64,000 nucleotides of DNA from the NCBI RefSeq assembly GCF_030463565.1, contig NC_134648.1, positions 13,433,806 to 13,497,805 on the forward strand. The letters are read 5' to 3'. The notes under the pieces are model-generated. The model did not search any database. It had not been told where the DNA came from and was given only the letters and a program-made list of their open reading frames with translations. Source of the stretch: Pelecanus crispus. Its lineage: Eukaryota; Chordata; Aves; Pelecaniformes; Pelecanidae. Below, in pieces: positions 48,301 to 58,800 of the stretch (within the stretch, counting starts at the first letter, position 1; the number at the start of each line of letters is the position of its first letter). Position numbers and translations under genes: made by a program.

Positions 48301-49683
48301 TTGCATTTGATGCGAGAAGAGCGCAGACGCTGACCTTGCACTGGCATACAGCACAACAACGGCAGTACTCAAGCAAGACGTACTAATTTATTGACAGACA
48401 CGCAGGAGCGAATTGCGATTCAAGCTTTAACTTTCTGGTTATGAAAGTACAAATGCCCACGCGACACTAAAATACTTCGAGAGTTTAATATTCTCCTTTC
48501 ACCTTTTTAAAAGCCTTTTCCACAAAACGTAGCAAAAGCAGGGTACTTACATATGTATAAATAACATACATGAAAATGTAACAACGTATTTACCAATACA
48601 TACGACAGATATACACAGAAGGGGGACCGTCCCACGCCCCCAGCCACCCCGCGGGCCCAGAGGCCCGGCCGGGGGCGGCGGTACCCCTCCGGCCTCCCCG
48701 CCCCGCCGGAGAGGCGGCGCCTCACGGCCCCTCACGCGCCGCCCGCCCCCTCCCCCCGCCCGGCCGGGCCGGGCCCACCGGCGCGCGGAGCCCGAGCGAG
48801 CGAGCGGCCGCCCAGCGGCGCGGGCGGAGCCTCGCCCCCCGCGGCTTACATAACCGTAACGGCCGGGCCGCAGGCAGATCCCGCGGCGGACGCCAAGTTG
48901 CCGTTGGGGGCGGGCGGGGCGGTGCAAGCGGCCGCCGCCCCCTAGCCCCCGGCATTGCGAGCGCCGGGCGCGGCGCGGTGCCCCCCCCGCAGGCCGCCGG
49001 GAGCGCGCCGGCCGCCGAGCACTGCCCGACCCGGCAACCCCCCCCGTCCTCCGCCCCGTCCTCCGCCCTCTCCCCGGGCAGGCGGCCCCGCAGCGCGGCG
49101 GAGCGCTCCGGCGCCAGGGCGGGTGCCTCACCTTGGGGGTGTGCGGCGTGTCGAACAGGCGCAGCTTGCGGAAAGTCTTGTGAGGCGGGGTGCCGGGGTA
49201 GTCGGGCAGCGGCGAGCTGGGCTCCTCGCTCCGCACCCGGTAGCCGCTCGCTGCTGAGTGCGGCGGAGAGCGCCCGCAGTAACGGCGGCCCTTCGGGGGG
49301 GGTGAGGGCGAGCCGGCCATGAAATAGGCTCCGGGGGACTTCACCGGAGAGGAGCCGAAGCCCTCCTCCTCCCACGAGTCCCCTTCGTCCGGCAGCGGCG
49401 CCGCCGCTGGCTCCATCTCCTCCTCCTCCTCCTCCAGCAGGGGCGGGTCGCCCCGCGCCGGGGTGCGAGCCGCCGAGAGCGGCGAGTCCGCCTCTTGGAA
49501 GGCCGAGTCCTCGCCGGTGCTGTTGCCGCTGCTGCCGCCTTCCTCCTCCTCGTCGTCCTCCTCCTCCTCGCAGTCGCTGTTGCCGCTCAGGAACAGCAGC
49601 TTCTGCCGGATCGGGGCGGCCGCCCGCCGGGCCGAGACCCGCCGCGGCGGCGCCGCCTGCTGCTGCAAGCTCAGGAAGCTCAT
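39198..49683 (-). CDS. WEE1: WEE1 G2 checkpoint kinase, complete gene
   Basis: Wee1-like nuclear protein kinase. It phosphorylates CDK1 on Tyr15 and so restrains entry into mitosis. Eleven minus-strand coding exons (49683-49132, 46844-46636, 46130-46064, 45979-45807, 44869-44748, 43367-43221, 42800-42705, 42623-42538, 42274-42104, 42013-41868, 39348-39198) sum to 1920 nt: 639 residues plus stop, against 646 in human. Every junction is in phase with GT and AG. Order of parts: acidic low-complexity N-terminus (about 40-110); Wee-box with [15 protein letters not shown] at the end of exon 1; glycine loop IGSGEFGSV near 299-307; ATP lysine K322 in YAIKRSKK; catalytic HMDIKPSN with D420; DLG (457-459) in place of DFG, as is normal for Wee1; C-terminal tail ending NRSVSLTIY. 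No damage is seen. The start context is GCCGCCATGA. A CpG-island promoter with cell-cycle motifs lies upstream. Confidence 0.98.
39349..41867 (-). other. WEE1: WEE1 intron 10, nothing recognised
   Basis: A 2.5 kb AT-rich intron, the largest in the gene. No mobile element, exon or RNA gene seen. Confidence 0.85.
41868..42013 (-). CDS. WEE1: WEE1 coding exon 10
   Basis: 146 nt. [20 protein letters not shown] through [11 protein letters not shown]. End of the kinase domain and start of the C-terminal helical tail. The acceptor is TTCTAAG and the donor GTAAGT. Confidence 0.97.
42104..42274 (-). CDS. WEE1: WEE1 coding exon 9
   Basis: 171 nt, 57 codons. [20 protein letters not shown] through [17 protein letters not shown]-lobe of the kinase. 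The acceptor is TTTTCAAG and the donor GTAAGA; the frame runs a few codons past the donor before a stop. Confidence 0.97.
42538..42623 (-). CDS. WEE1: WEE1 coding exon 8, DLG and activation segment
   Basis: 86 nt. [20 protein letters not shown], then [11 protein letters not shown] replaces the usual DFG. The donor is GAG followed by GTAACT. Confidence 0.97.
42705..42800 (-). CDS. WEE1: WEE1 coding exon 7
   Basis: 96 nt. [20 protein letters not shown], then [11 protein letters not shown]. Acidic insert between the catalytic loop and DLG, characteristic of Wee1. The donor is GTGAGA. Confidence 0.97.
   Translation of the reverse strand, partial: VIFSYLGHQSRVQLQKKVMMMTGRLIESYLK
42801..43220 (-). 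other. WEE1: WEE1 intron 6, nothing recognised
   Basis: About 420 bases, A-rich near its 3' end (42820-42860). No feature seen. Confidence 0.85.
43221..43367 (-). CDS. WEE1: WEE1 coding exon 6, catalytic loop
   Basis: 147 nt. [20 protein letters not shown] through [11 protein letters not shown]. It contains the catalytic aspartate (residue 420). The acceptor is TTTTAG and the donor GTAAGT. Confidence 0.97.
43368..44747 (-). other. WEE1: WEE1 intron 5, half CR1
   Basis: A 1.4 kb intron, about half of it a CR1 insertion (43503-44158) plus its inverted end segment. The remainder shows nothing recognised. Confidence 0.9.
43503..44192 (-). mobile_element. CR1 retrotransposon with an inverted 5' segment, in WEE1 intron 5
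   Basis: The plus strand begins ATCATAGAATGGTTTGGGTT (CR1 tail reversed). Minus-strand ORF2 sequence is open for 185 codons ([40 protein letters not shown]) and matches the 30.4 kb copy closely. At about 44159 it switches to the opposite strand of the same element: 44160-44190 is the inverse of CR1 sequence already present at 44105-44133. Inserted in the same sense as WEE1. Confidence 0.93.
44748..44869 (-). CDS. WEE1: WEE1 coding exon 5
   Basis: 122 nt. [20 protein letters not shown], then [20 protein letters not shown], covering the helix C region and hinge. The acceptor is CTAACAG and the donor GTAAGT. Confidence 0.97.
44870..45806 (-). other. WEE1: WEE1 intron 4, nothing recognised
   Basis: About 0.94 kb of AT-rich intron. 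No feature seen. Confidence 0.85.
45807..45979 (-). CDS. WEE1: WEE1 coding exon 4, start of kinase domain
   Basis: 173 nt, residues 277-333. [20 protein letters not shown], the glycine loop [14 protein letters not shown], and the ATP-binding lysine in [17 protein letters not shown]. The donor is GTGAGT. Confidence 0.98.
46064..46130 (-). CDS. WEE1: WEE1 coding exon 3
   Basis: 67 nt, acidic linker [20 protein letters not shown] ending AK. The acceptor is AATTTCAG and the donor is AAG followed by GTAATT. Too short to show as an open frame on its own; found by continuing the protein. Confidence 0.96.
46131..46635 (-). other. WEE1: WEE1 intron 2, nothing recognised
   Basis: About 0.5 kb of AT-rich intron. 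No feature seen. Confidence 0.85.
46636..46844 (-). CDS. WEE1: WEE1 coding exon 2
   Basis: 209 nt. [20 protein letters not shown] through [13 protein letters not shown] and RRRKRTHWN. It starts in phase 0 and ends with two bases of the next codon. The basic RRRKR run is a plausible nuclear localisation signal. The acceptor is AAATAG with a weak pyrimidine tract; the donor is GTGAGT. Confidence 0.96.
46845..49131 (-). other. WEE1: WEE1 intron 1
   Basis: A 2.3 kb first intron, GC-rich at its 5' part (within the CpG island) and AT-rich later. It contains an AAG microsatellite just before exon 2 (46861-46880). No exon or mobile element seen. Confidence 0.88.
46861..46880. repeat. (AAG)n microsatellite beside WEE1 exon 2
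   Basis: Six to seven AAG units on the plus strand. On the transcribed strand this is a CTT run close to the exon 2 acceptor, so it may supply the polypyrimidine tract that the AAATAG site otherwise lacks. Confidence 0.85.
49132..49683 (-). CDS. WEE1: WEE1 coding exon 1
   Basis: 552 nt, residues 1-184, regulatory N-terminus. It begins [20 protein letters not shown], includes acidic runs and Ser-Pro sites (GSSPVKSP), and ends [14 protein letters not shown]. The RKLRLF stretch fits an RxL cyclin-docking motif. The donor is AAG followed by GTGAGG at 49131. The frame reads on past the donor to 48547, but that extension is intronic GC-rich sequence. Confidence 0.97.
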
Positions 49684-49860
49684 GGCGGCTCGCTGCGAGC
49701 CCCGCTCACGGCCGAACCCGGCCGCGCCGCGCCCGCTGTCGCTGCGCTGCCCCGCGTCCCCTCGCCGCGCTACGCCCCTGGGTGCGGCGGCGGCGGCTCC
49801 GCACGGCGCTGTCCCCGGGCACGGCTCGCCTCGCGCTGTTCGGACTCCGCGGCTTTCCCG

Positions 49861-49980
49861 CGACCGTTAGTCACGTGGCGCGCACGCCAGCCAATCACGC
49901 CCGCCCACTCGGTTTGAAAACACGGAGGGAGGAGGCGGATCTACACACGGCCGCGTCACAGGCCGCTTTGGCGCGAACGC
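49861..49980. promoter_or_regulatory. WEE1: WEE1 upstream motif cluster (E2F, CHR-like, CCAAT, E-box, MYB)
   Basis: Within 120 bases, 180-300 upstream of the WEE1 ATG: TTTGGCGC (49967-49974) matches the E2F consensus; TTTGAA (49913-49918) matches a CHR element; CCAAT (49891-49895); canonical E-box CACGTG (49872-49877); and, on the minus strand, TAACGG near 49865 matches a MYB site. The cluster fits a gene expressed in S/G2. The motifs are seen directly; their use is inferred. Confidence 0.55.
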
Positions 49981-50077
49981 CGCGAGCGGTGCGGGCGGAG
50001 GGGGCGGGGCGGGGGTGGGGTTCGCCAGCCGAAACCGGCCCTGGGGCGGCCGCACGTACATGTCGGCGCGGGCGAGG

Positions 50078-50086
50078 CGCCATCTT
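50078..50086 (-). promoter_or_regulatory. YY1-type motif
   Basis: AAGATGGCG on the minus strand, in the orientation YY1 sites usually take just downstream of transcription starts. It may mark a distal WEE1 start about 400 nt upstream of the ATG. Single motif match. Confidence 0.4.
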
Positions 50087-50240
50087 AGCCCGGCGGCGCG
50101 GCCCCGCCCAGCCCGGGCGGCGGGGCGCGGGGAGGGCCGGGCCGGGCCGGGCCGGGCCGGTACCGCTCCGGAGCGGGCGTTGGACGGGCGGGAGCCCGAG
50201 CTGAGGCAGGGTGCAGCTCCCCCCCTCACAGCAAGGTGCT

Positions 50241-53200
50241 TTTGCTCCCGTTTGGTTGCCGGAAGAGTGCGCAAAGATGTCCGTTTGCTGTGCCCCAAAC
50301 CAGTAACTCCTTTTGGGCCAGTTAAAGACGGCCTTTTTAACTAAACCAAAAAAATCAATACATTCCAAATAACTCGATTCATGTGATTTGAAATGCAGTC
50401 AGAAACACAGGAGCCTCAAATGCAGCACCCCATGCTGCTAACGATAACTGCGACAAGACACACTCAAACGAGCCAGAAGTGTCGGCACAACGAATGTGAT
50501 TTGCAGTGCATGCCATTCATCAGACAGACCGTCTCCCTGCAGATGCCACAACTTTTGCCTCGGCTTCATTTTCCGTCTCGTACCACCTTGATTAAACATA
50601 ACCCAATAAATAAACCCACCAATCCCTCTCCTGTACCAAATCGCCTTAACCCGCCAATCTCTCCTGTACCAAATCACCTTAAAATAAACCCTTTGGGTAA
50701 CAAAAGGTCCTGAAAACAGTTTTTTCCAGCCACAGGAGCCTCGAACAACGCGAAGAAAGCCAGGTGCGTATCCCTGCGTAGTTTCTTGCTGCTTCCCGAG
50801 GCTTTCCGGGCAGGTGCACCATCCCCTGGACGTGCAGGTAGCGCCAGGGGTTCGCTTCCCCGAGAACTGAGGGCATGTGGGACGCTTGGACCCCGGGACA
50901 CAGCCCCTCTTCTGTCAGCCTGTGCCCCCGGCCAGCCTCCTCCCCAAAGCCTACCCCTCCTCGCCTGGAGGACAAAAACCTCATCTGCTGAAAATGGGAC
51001 ACCTCTACAGAGGTGCAGCATGGTCTGACTGCAAGTCTGAAAGCTTCAAAGATAAACTAAACCACCTAGGGCCCAGTCAATAGAAAATAAAAGTTTTGTA
51101 CTTAACCATGTTTCCATTGCGTGCCAATCTCGGGTCGCTGGGCCGCTATGTCTGTGGGCAGAAGCCTCAGAAGCAACTTCAGACACGGTTCCAGCTCCTG
51201 CAGCCGGGGCGCAGACGTTCCCACTGCTGAAGGAAAGGGCTGTGGTCAACAGCAGGGCTCAGAAGCCTTTTTCTGCTGCCTGCTGAAACAGGACACCTGT
51301 ATCTCCCAACAGGTAATTATTTTTAGACAGATTTTCTATTGAGGCCCCGGGATACTTTTTTTCCCCTCTTTTCACACCGGTGCTGTTCACGCAACTGCTG
51401 CTCTCCAAGTCCCTGTGCTATTGGGACATAAGAAACGCCACAGGGATGCTAGTGTCCCATACTCCACATCTTCTAGCAATGCCTCCTTTTTTAGCCTCTT
51501 CTGCCTGAAAATACCCATTTCTTTGTGGAGAGCTGCCATGCAGCGTGGCACAACTGTCCCCAATGGCTTTCTTTGGTACCCTGGCCGGGATTGAACCAGC
51601 AGCGTGTGTGGGGATGACTGCCTGTGCCACCAGCATTGCATGAATGTTAAGAGCGTTTTAAATTAATTTGGCTAATATAAATCTGTACTCACACACACTC
51701 CCCCGTGCCTGCGCAGTGAAATGGTTTTGCTTGGAGCTTCGTCACCTTGAGATGTGTGGGTCACTACCCTTTTCTTTTGTAAGGCCTACAAAGAAACATT
51801 TCCGCTTAAATACATCACTACGTATTTCTCACATTTTCAATGGCTTGAAAGCTTAAGACAGTTTTTGTTCTCAGGACAAGCAGTGGCGAGCCACAAGAAC
51901 ATGATTTTTGAGTTTATGGAAGCCTCCTGAAAACTAGTTTCAGAAAACTGGAAGTAGCCAACAAAACCTATGAAAATGTGATTGGGCAGCGTTTACAGAG
52001 ATACAGCTACATCAAGCCAAGTGCTGTAAACACACTTGGTGTGCAGTAATTTAGAATCACAATAATGTCCCATTAAAAATACTCATTTTTAAAACTGAAA
52101 TGTACTGTATAGCAAATACTCACTTGAAGCAGTTGCATTTTAGAACAGATGATGTAAGAGAAGGCTGTTAAAGAAATACAACCTCAATCTCTTTGTCAAT
52201 TAATAAATAGTCCACAGAGGGAGAAGCACAGCAATTCCTAATAAGTGACTCCAAACAACCTAGCCACTGGCTGTGGCTTGCTTCAGTCATATATGAAGTT
52301 TCCTTTTCTTTAAAAAAGATTAAAGAATTTAAGCTTTCAATAAATATCTCCCCCTGAAATGTCAAAGCTGCAGTTTCCTTCCCAAATTCAACCTAAATAT
52401 AAATGGTGCTTTATTGCTTTATAGAGTCTACAGACACAGGTATTTAGTGAGCGTATATAGGAAACTGAAATTCAGAAGCCCCGTTGTATAGATTTTAACT
52501 AATTAATTGCTAATCACTGGAACAGTTTAAGTGGGACAAAATCAAATGGAACAAGTCAGAGTTTGTACAGAGAAGGAAGTATTTCTGAAGAGAAGACAAA
52601 GATACAACAGGAAAGGAAAAAAGGAATAGAGAAAGAAATAAACAGTGGTAACACAATTGTTTTAAAAGAAAGTTTATTTCCAAACTGAGAGCAAATAAGA
52701 AAGGGAAGTACGGAATAAATACATAACTACAACAAAATGCGTAGTTGCTATATAAGGACTGCATTCATAGGCTCTACATATTTGCTGTTCTGAATTTGCA
52801 TCAGTTGTTCTTTCACTGTAGTTTGTCGGGATCATAAACAGTTGTGTTGAAGATGATTTTCCCCCAGACTGAGTGTGGCAACTCTACTATCCTGTCCACC
52901 ACGACAACTGCTATAACTAGCACTAGGAGGCCTATAAACAGCCTAACTAAAAAGCACTGTATAGCCAATTCCCTTAGTCAGACAGCACATTAGCAATGGA
53001 CATCACAGGAGGAAGAGAGGCGAGTGGGCAAGAGCTCTGCAGGCTTCCACTGCGCCATACTTTACAAGCCAAATTCATCCCAAATTCCCTGAAGCTGATT
53101 AAATTGCACCTTTGAGCCTCTGTAGATCTTGCAAACTAAAGCCCTGATCCTCCAAACAGATGTAACAGCACCTAACCTGATTGTCCAGGCAGCACCTGAC

Positions 53201-53690
53201 TGATATTCCTACAAATTCGAATGGTTTAAGGGTTTTCAAGATACATTTGCAAAATTGGCTTTGCGTTTTCTTTAGTACTTGCTTTTAAATTAAAAAATAA
53301 GTATATCAGTTTGGTGCAGTGAAGATTTTACTACCAGAAATACTTATCTGGAGCAGCACACACTCACTGACAAACAGCTACTATTAACTAGGAGTTTTCA
53401 AGCTCAAGCGAAACCATTGTTCCCTCTTTTGTGGGTAGGAGGGGAACCCAAATAATGATGAATGGGAAAGAAATGGAACAATGGCCAATTTGTCTAGCTG
53501 TCAGAGGAAACTGCCACAGAAGTGGGTACACTGCCATCTTGTCAGGATTTCCTGCACTTACAAGGTCATCTGCAGTCCCCCAAAACCACTTTGATCAAAT
53601 TGGAAGAGTTCTGCCAAAAACTAGATGAAACCCATTCTACATCAGCCATCATAGTTGTGAAACTATGATGAGTTCATCTTATTATGAGAA
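50241..53690. other. WEE1 5' flank, mostly nothing recognised
   Basis: Beyond the CpG island. It holds an imperfect duplication at 50618-50682 and a tRNA-like T-arm at about 51583-51600 (minus strand). Open frames at 50.7-51.0 kb and 51.4-51.6 kb have no family character. No exon is recognised. Confidence 0.6.
50618..50682. repeat. imperfect tandem duplication, about 33 bp
   Basis: CCAATCCCTCTCCTGTACCA then AATCGCCTTAA recurs as CCAATCTCTCCTGTACCAAA then TCACCTTAA, about 35 bases on. Two copies with a 2-base length difference and few substitutions. Confidence 0.8.
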
Positions 53691-53754
53691 GGGTAGATAG
53701 AGTGAAAAAGCAGAAGAGGACGAAGGCCAAGTTGCTTATATGAAAAACAGAAAC

Positions 53755-55688
53755 ACTACAGCCACCTGTACCAAGGCTGTTGCTGGAGAACTGAGAGCAG
53801 GAACAGATCTCATTAGGTCATGCAGAGAGGAAATTAGGCAAAAGCCCAGCTAGAACTCAATCTGGCCACTCTTGTAAGAGATAATAAAAAATGTTTCTAC
53901 AAATACATTAACAACAAAAAGAGAGCCAAGGAGAATCTCCATCCTTTTTGCTGGATGCGGGGAGGAACATTGTCACCAAGGATGAGAAAAAGGCTGAGGT
54001 ACTTAATGCCTTCTTTGCCTCAGTCTTTAATAACCAGACCAGATATCCCCAGGGCATTCAGCCCCCTGAGCTGGAAGACAGGGACAGGGAGCAGAATGGA
54101 GCCCCCATAGTCCAGGAGGAAGCAGTTAACGACCTGCTACACCACCTGGACACTCATAAGTCTATGGGGCCAGATGGGATCCACCCAAGAGTACTGAGGG
54201 AGCTGGTGGAGGAGCTTACCAAGCCACTCTCCACCATCTATCAGCAGTCCTGGTTGACAGGGGAGGTCCCAGATGACTGGAGGCTTGCCAGTGTGACACC
54301 CATCTACAAGAAGGGCTGGAAAGAGGATCCGGGGAACTACAGGCCTGTCAGCCTGACCTCGGTGCTGGGGAAGATTACGGAGCGGTTCATCCTGAGTACA
54401 CTCAACAGGCATGTATATGCAGGTCAACCAGGGGATCCGGCCCAGCCAGCACGAGTTCATGAAAGGCAGGTCCTGCTCTACCAACCTGATCTCCTTCTAT
54501 GACCTGGTGACCTGCTTAGTGGATGAGGGAAAGGCTGTGGATGTCATCTACCTGGACTTCAGTAAAGCCTTTGACACAGTCTCCCATAGCATTCTCCTTG
54601 GGAATTTGGTGGCTCATGGCCTAGGCAGGTGTACTCTTCACTGGGTAAAAAACTGGCTGGATGCTGAGCCCACAGAGTAGTGGTGAATGGAGTTAAATCC
54701 AGTTGGTGACCAGTCACGAGCAGTGTTCCCCAGGGCTCCGTTTTGGGGCCAGTCTTGTTTAATATCTTTATCAACGATCTGGATGAGGGGATTGAGTGCA
54801 CCCTCAGTAAGTTTGCAGGTGACACCAAACTGGGTGGAAGTGTTGATCTGCTCGAGGGAGGATGGCCCTGCAGAGGGATGTGGACAGGCTGGATCGATGG
54901 GCCGAGGCCAACTGTATGAGGTTCAACAAGGCCAAGTGCTGGGTCCTGCACTTGGGTCACAACAACCCCATGCAGCGCTACAGGCTTGGGGAAGAGTGGC
55001 TGGAAAGCTGCCTCACAGAAAAGGACCTGGGGGTGCTGGTTGACAGCCAGCTGAACATGAGCCAGCAGTGTGCCCAGGTGGCCAAGAAGGCCAACAGCAT
55101 GCTGGCTTGTATCAGGAATAGTGTGGCCAGCAGGAGCAGGGAGGTGATTGTCCCCCTGTACTCAGCGCTGGTGAGGCCCGCACCTCCAATACTGTGTCCA
55201 GTTTGGGGTCCCTCAGTACAAGAAGGACATTGAGTTGCTGGAGCATGTCCAGAGAAGGGCAACAAAGTCGGTGAAGGGTCTGGAGCACAGGCCTTATGAG
55301 GAGTGGCTGAGGGAACTGGGGTTGCTTAGCCTGGAGAAGAGGAGGCTTAGGAGGAGACCTTATCACTCGCTTACAACTACCTGAAAGGAGGTTGTAGCAA
55401 GGTGGGTGTTGGTCTCTTCTCCCAAGTAGTTAGCAATAGGACGAGAGGAAATGGGCTCAAGCTGCGTCAGGGGAGGTTTAGATTGGATATTAGGAAAAAT
55501 TTCTTCATGGAAAGGGTAGTCAAGCATTGGAAGAGGCTGCCCAGAGAGGTGGTGGAGTCACCATCCCTGGAGGTGTTCAAAAAACAGGTAGATGTGGCAC
55601 TTGGGGACATGGTTTAGTAGGCATGGTGGTGTTGGGTTGATGGTTGGACTGATGACCTTGGAGATCCTTTCCAACCTTAAGGATTCCT
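53755..55688 (+). mobile_element. CR1 retrotransposon with partial reverse transcriptase ORF
   Basis: Plus-oriented, about 1.9 kb, 5'-truncated. The 5' part encodes ORF2 reverse transcriptase: [58 protein letters not shown], then after a frame change AVDVIYLDFSKAFDTVSHSI. The C-terminal region ([40 protein letters not shown]) lies in further frames. Frameshifts and stops mean no intact enzyme. It ends with TGGTTGGACTGATGACCTTG and a degraded tail. Same subfamily as the 35.8 kb copy. Confidence 0.95.
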
Positions 55689-55770
55689 AGTTTTTACTTT
55701 TATTAAAAAATAATCCAGCCACCAAGCCAGGAAACATGAAATTCTTACTCTAGCCTTAACTGGTAGACTT

Positions 55771-55856
55771 AAGTGGTGGACTTGGTAGTGTTAGGTTAAT
55801 GGTTGGACTGGATGATCTTAAAGGTCTTTTCCAATGTAAGCAATTCTATGATTCTA
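55771..55856 (+). mobile_element. second CR1 3'-tail fragment
   Basis: GGTTGGACTGGATGATCTTA, then AAGGTCTTTTCCAATGTAAG, ending ATTCTATGATTCTATC. A separate CR1 tail about 80 bases after the end of the longer copy, in the same orientation. Confidence 0.9.
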
Positions 55857-58800
55857 TCTGTGCTATTCCCAGTTTTTCTCTTGGGTTCCAGCAGGTACTT
55901 AGGGACCAGCGTGCTTGTCACCAGTGCCACTGATGGCGTTCCAGTGTTCATGCAAGACTTGGCATATACAGGGCTAACGGGTCTCTGTGGTAGTGTGCCA
56001 ACTGGGAGATGTTGTCTTCAGGCCACTGACAGCTTAAAGGTGAACAGTTTAAACATTATTTTATCTGGGATTGTGCTGCTAACAGCTGCTGTTAGCTGGC
56101 AACCTCTTTTTCTTCATTACAAGGTCCAGAGTTGAATGGGTTCTCCATGAAAGGTCGACTTTATGTCCAAAGTCATGCCTGTAGTTGATGCTGCCAGTCC
56201 TTTCACTCTTTTTAGCCTATAGTCTGCATGCAGACAGAGCATTTCTCAAGGATTTATTCACCCAGAAACATAAATAATAAGAGCAAGAGAACAAGGTGGA
56301 GAATACAATGGGGAATTTGACAGCACGTAGGATGCCTCCCAAAGAAAGAAGCAGCTTCTGGGCCCAAAATCTGGGAATTTAAGAGAAGATCTGAAGATAG
56401 TCAGAAAGAAGTTATAATGTACAAGGTACATTAAAAAAAGCACAGGTTTTGCCAAGAAGTCACATACAATTCAGTATTTCTCTGTGACTATGAGAGCACA
56501 CACTCTTAACAGTTTTTAGTGACTCCCTTTTTGCCTGTATGTCTTCCTCTTAACACTTAAAATCTGCTTACAAAGAAAATAGCAAGAGAATCTGCTCCCA
56601 AGAATTGTATTCAGATCAGAAATTTCCTCCAAAACATCCTAAAAGTTGAAGAGACAGAATGATTGCCATGACTAAAAACAGGTACAATTAGAATTCCCCA
56701 TTCCCGTGCTGAAGTGACACTAAAATGATCAGAATAGAACAGAAGACAAGATTTTTTACCTGCAATTAAAAACTTCAAAATGTCTAATGCTCAGAAACTA
56801 AATAGTCACTACTAATTTACCAGTATCGCTAACCTTCTTCCTTTTCTCCTTCAGGGAACATGCAAAACCATAAAAGCGGTACTCAGCCTTTTTTCAAATT
56901 TACTACTGTTCATTTTAATAATCTCTTATGCATATCATTTAAGTAGGACATTTTGAAAACATTTTTTAGAGATGCAGATAAAAAGTTAAAAGCCTAAGAG
57001 TTTCAAGAAGTTCAGCCACCTTCTTCCCACTAACACCATCCACAGGAACCTAAATACATTCAAAAATCTGTCTCTTACTGTCTTAAATGCATCTGTTTAA
57101 AAACAAAAAGCAGCCAATCCTGTCTGTCCCACAAACCATTCTTGTACTTTCTGATTTTTCAGTAATTATAACCTATATTCAAATTTGAATTAGCTCTACA
57201 CCGAAGCAAAAAGCCCACTGGACATGTAGCTTTGGAACACTCTCATTCCTCCATGAGCTTTCTACAGCCATGTGGTAGTTTCTGTTATGCCAGCAGACCT
57301 GTCAGATGTCAGGAAATCAGCCTCTTTTCCTTGTCTTGCCTCACTGCTCGGAAGCCTCTCAGCCAAATACTACAGAATCAAGCAGTAACATGATGGCGAG
57401 TCTAAAACTCCCAGAAAAAATAAGTAAAATACAGCAGCCAGTCAACCTAAAGGCTGGTGAGGGATTTAAAGGAAAGGATAAAATGCTGGGGTTTTGACAG
57501 TAACATAAGACACTTTTTTGTTATAGAAAAAATTCCACACAATCACTTGTGCCCTGAAAGTGTAAATGTTTTGTCCTTCCTTTGAGTAAAATGCTTCAAA
57601 TAATCTAAACAGAACAAAAATAATCCAAATAAAATCTCTTACTGCTTCAGAACCTGAGATGGATGGGATTTAAGGGGGTCACATTTTCACTAGAGATAAA
57701 TACACAGACTGTGTAGGGCGAAATGCTTGCTTGTTGATATAAGCTTGTATGTTTATTGGGATAATTAAAGTCTGCTTTGAATATAACCCTCAGTTGAATA
57801 AGTCTGGTATCACATTCCTGATGGGGTTAGGTGTCAACCACTTAGGCTAACAGTGATGGTCTAATTAGATGGTTAGATTTTCCTTTGGCCAGGTGAACTT
57901 TACTAGCAGAATGAAATACAGCGTCAAACTGCTGGCAACACCTAAGCTACATTTTAAAATACACACAACAAGGAAAAATGCTTGTTTCTATGCCTTATTT
58001 GGACAGTAGTTTACTATTTATGACACAAGAACTACAAGTGGCTCTGGATTTTTGGTCTCTTGTCATAGGGGTCCAAGCTTTGGAAGATTTTTATTAATGG
58101 AGAAAAAAATACTTTGGGGGATCTGGTGTTCAAATATATACTGCTTTGCAAAAAAAATAGGAGTACCTTGTTATCAACAACCAGCTGGAGTTTGAATTTA
58201 TGCTTCTGCAAAGACAAGGCATGTGTTAATTTCTATCTTTTTCAAGACAAAAATGATGCAGGCTGAATAAATATATTTTTTTAAAGTTCCAAACAACTGT
58301 AAAGTAATAGCTGAACAGGACACAAGTTACCCTTCATTTCCAGTCTCTTAACACCTTACTGCTTAAGAAAATCAGTTTGCTTCCCACCCAACTATTAGTG
58401 AAATTTCATTTGTGCTATATTTGAAAATTACACAGAAAATTTTACAGAACATTTAATTGCTTTCATTCAATGACAAACTAGGAGTGGCTGGAATAGGTTT
58501 GCTGTAGGGCATTTCTGTATCTTGGTAAGTAGAAGCTATGGTCAACCTAAGGTGTGCAATCTGACTAACCTCAACAGCTGTAGTGCTGAAGTTGCCAGAT
58601 TCAGAAACACCCTGGATCACATCCTTACTCCATACCATCTTTTCCTGGTGGCTAAATACCGATTAAATAGCTTCCTGTCCCTTGGGAAGGCTCCCTGACT
58701 CTGCACTCTGAGAAGCACACAGCATGCAGAGTGATTTTCCCGTGTTCTAGTGCAGCTCGATCATCACAGAAACCAGAGCATCCAGTCAAACAAACTACTC

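Larger units (their letters stand above)
48600..50240. promoter_or_regulatory. WEE1: CpG island covering the WEE1 promoter and exon 1
   Basis: Very GC- and CpG-dense sequence spans WEE1 exon 1, the start of intron 1 and about 550 bases upstream of the start codon. It ends sharply near 50240. A run of GGGCC units lies at 50134-50160. Borders are by eye. Confidence 0.88.

Noticed and set aside
48547-49131. Extension of the WEE1 exon 1 frame past the donor
   Set aside because: The protein stops matching WEE1 exactly at AAG followed by GTGAGG, and exon 2 at 46844 continues the family sequence in phase.
50674-51021. 115-codon minus-strand frame upstream of WEE1
   Set aside because: GC-rich flank of a CpG island, with overlapping open frames on both strands and no motif.
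51566-51640. Functional tRNA gene on the minus strand
   Set aside because: Only 29 bases separate the putative position 8 from the T-arm, too few for D and anticodon arms; the acceptor pairing requires a one-base shift.
58453-58638. Minus-strand 61-codon frame near 58.5 kb
   Set aside because: The peptide looks mildly protein-like, but there is no acceptor, no start context and no family recognised.
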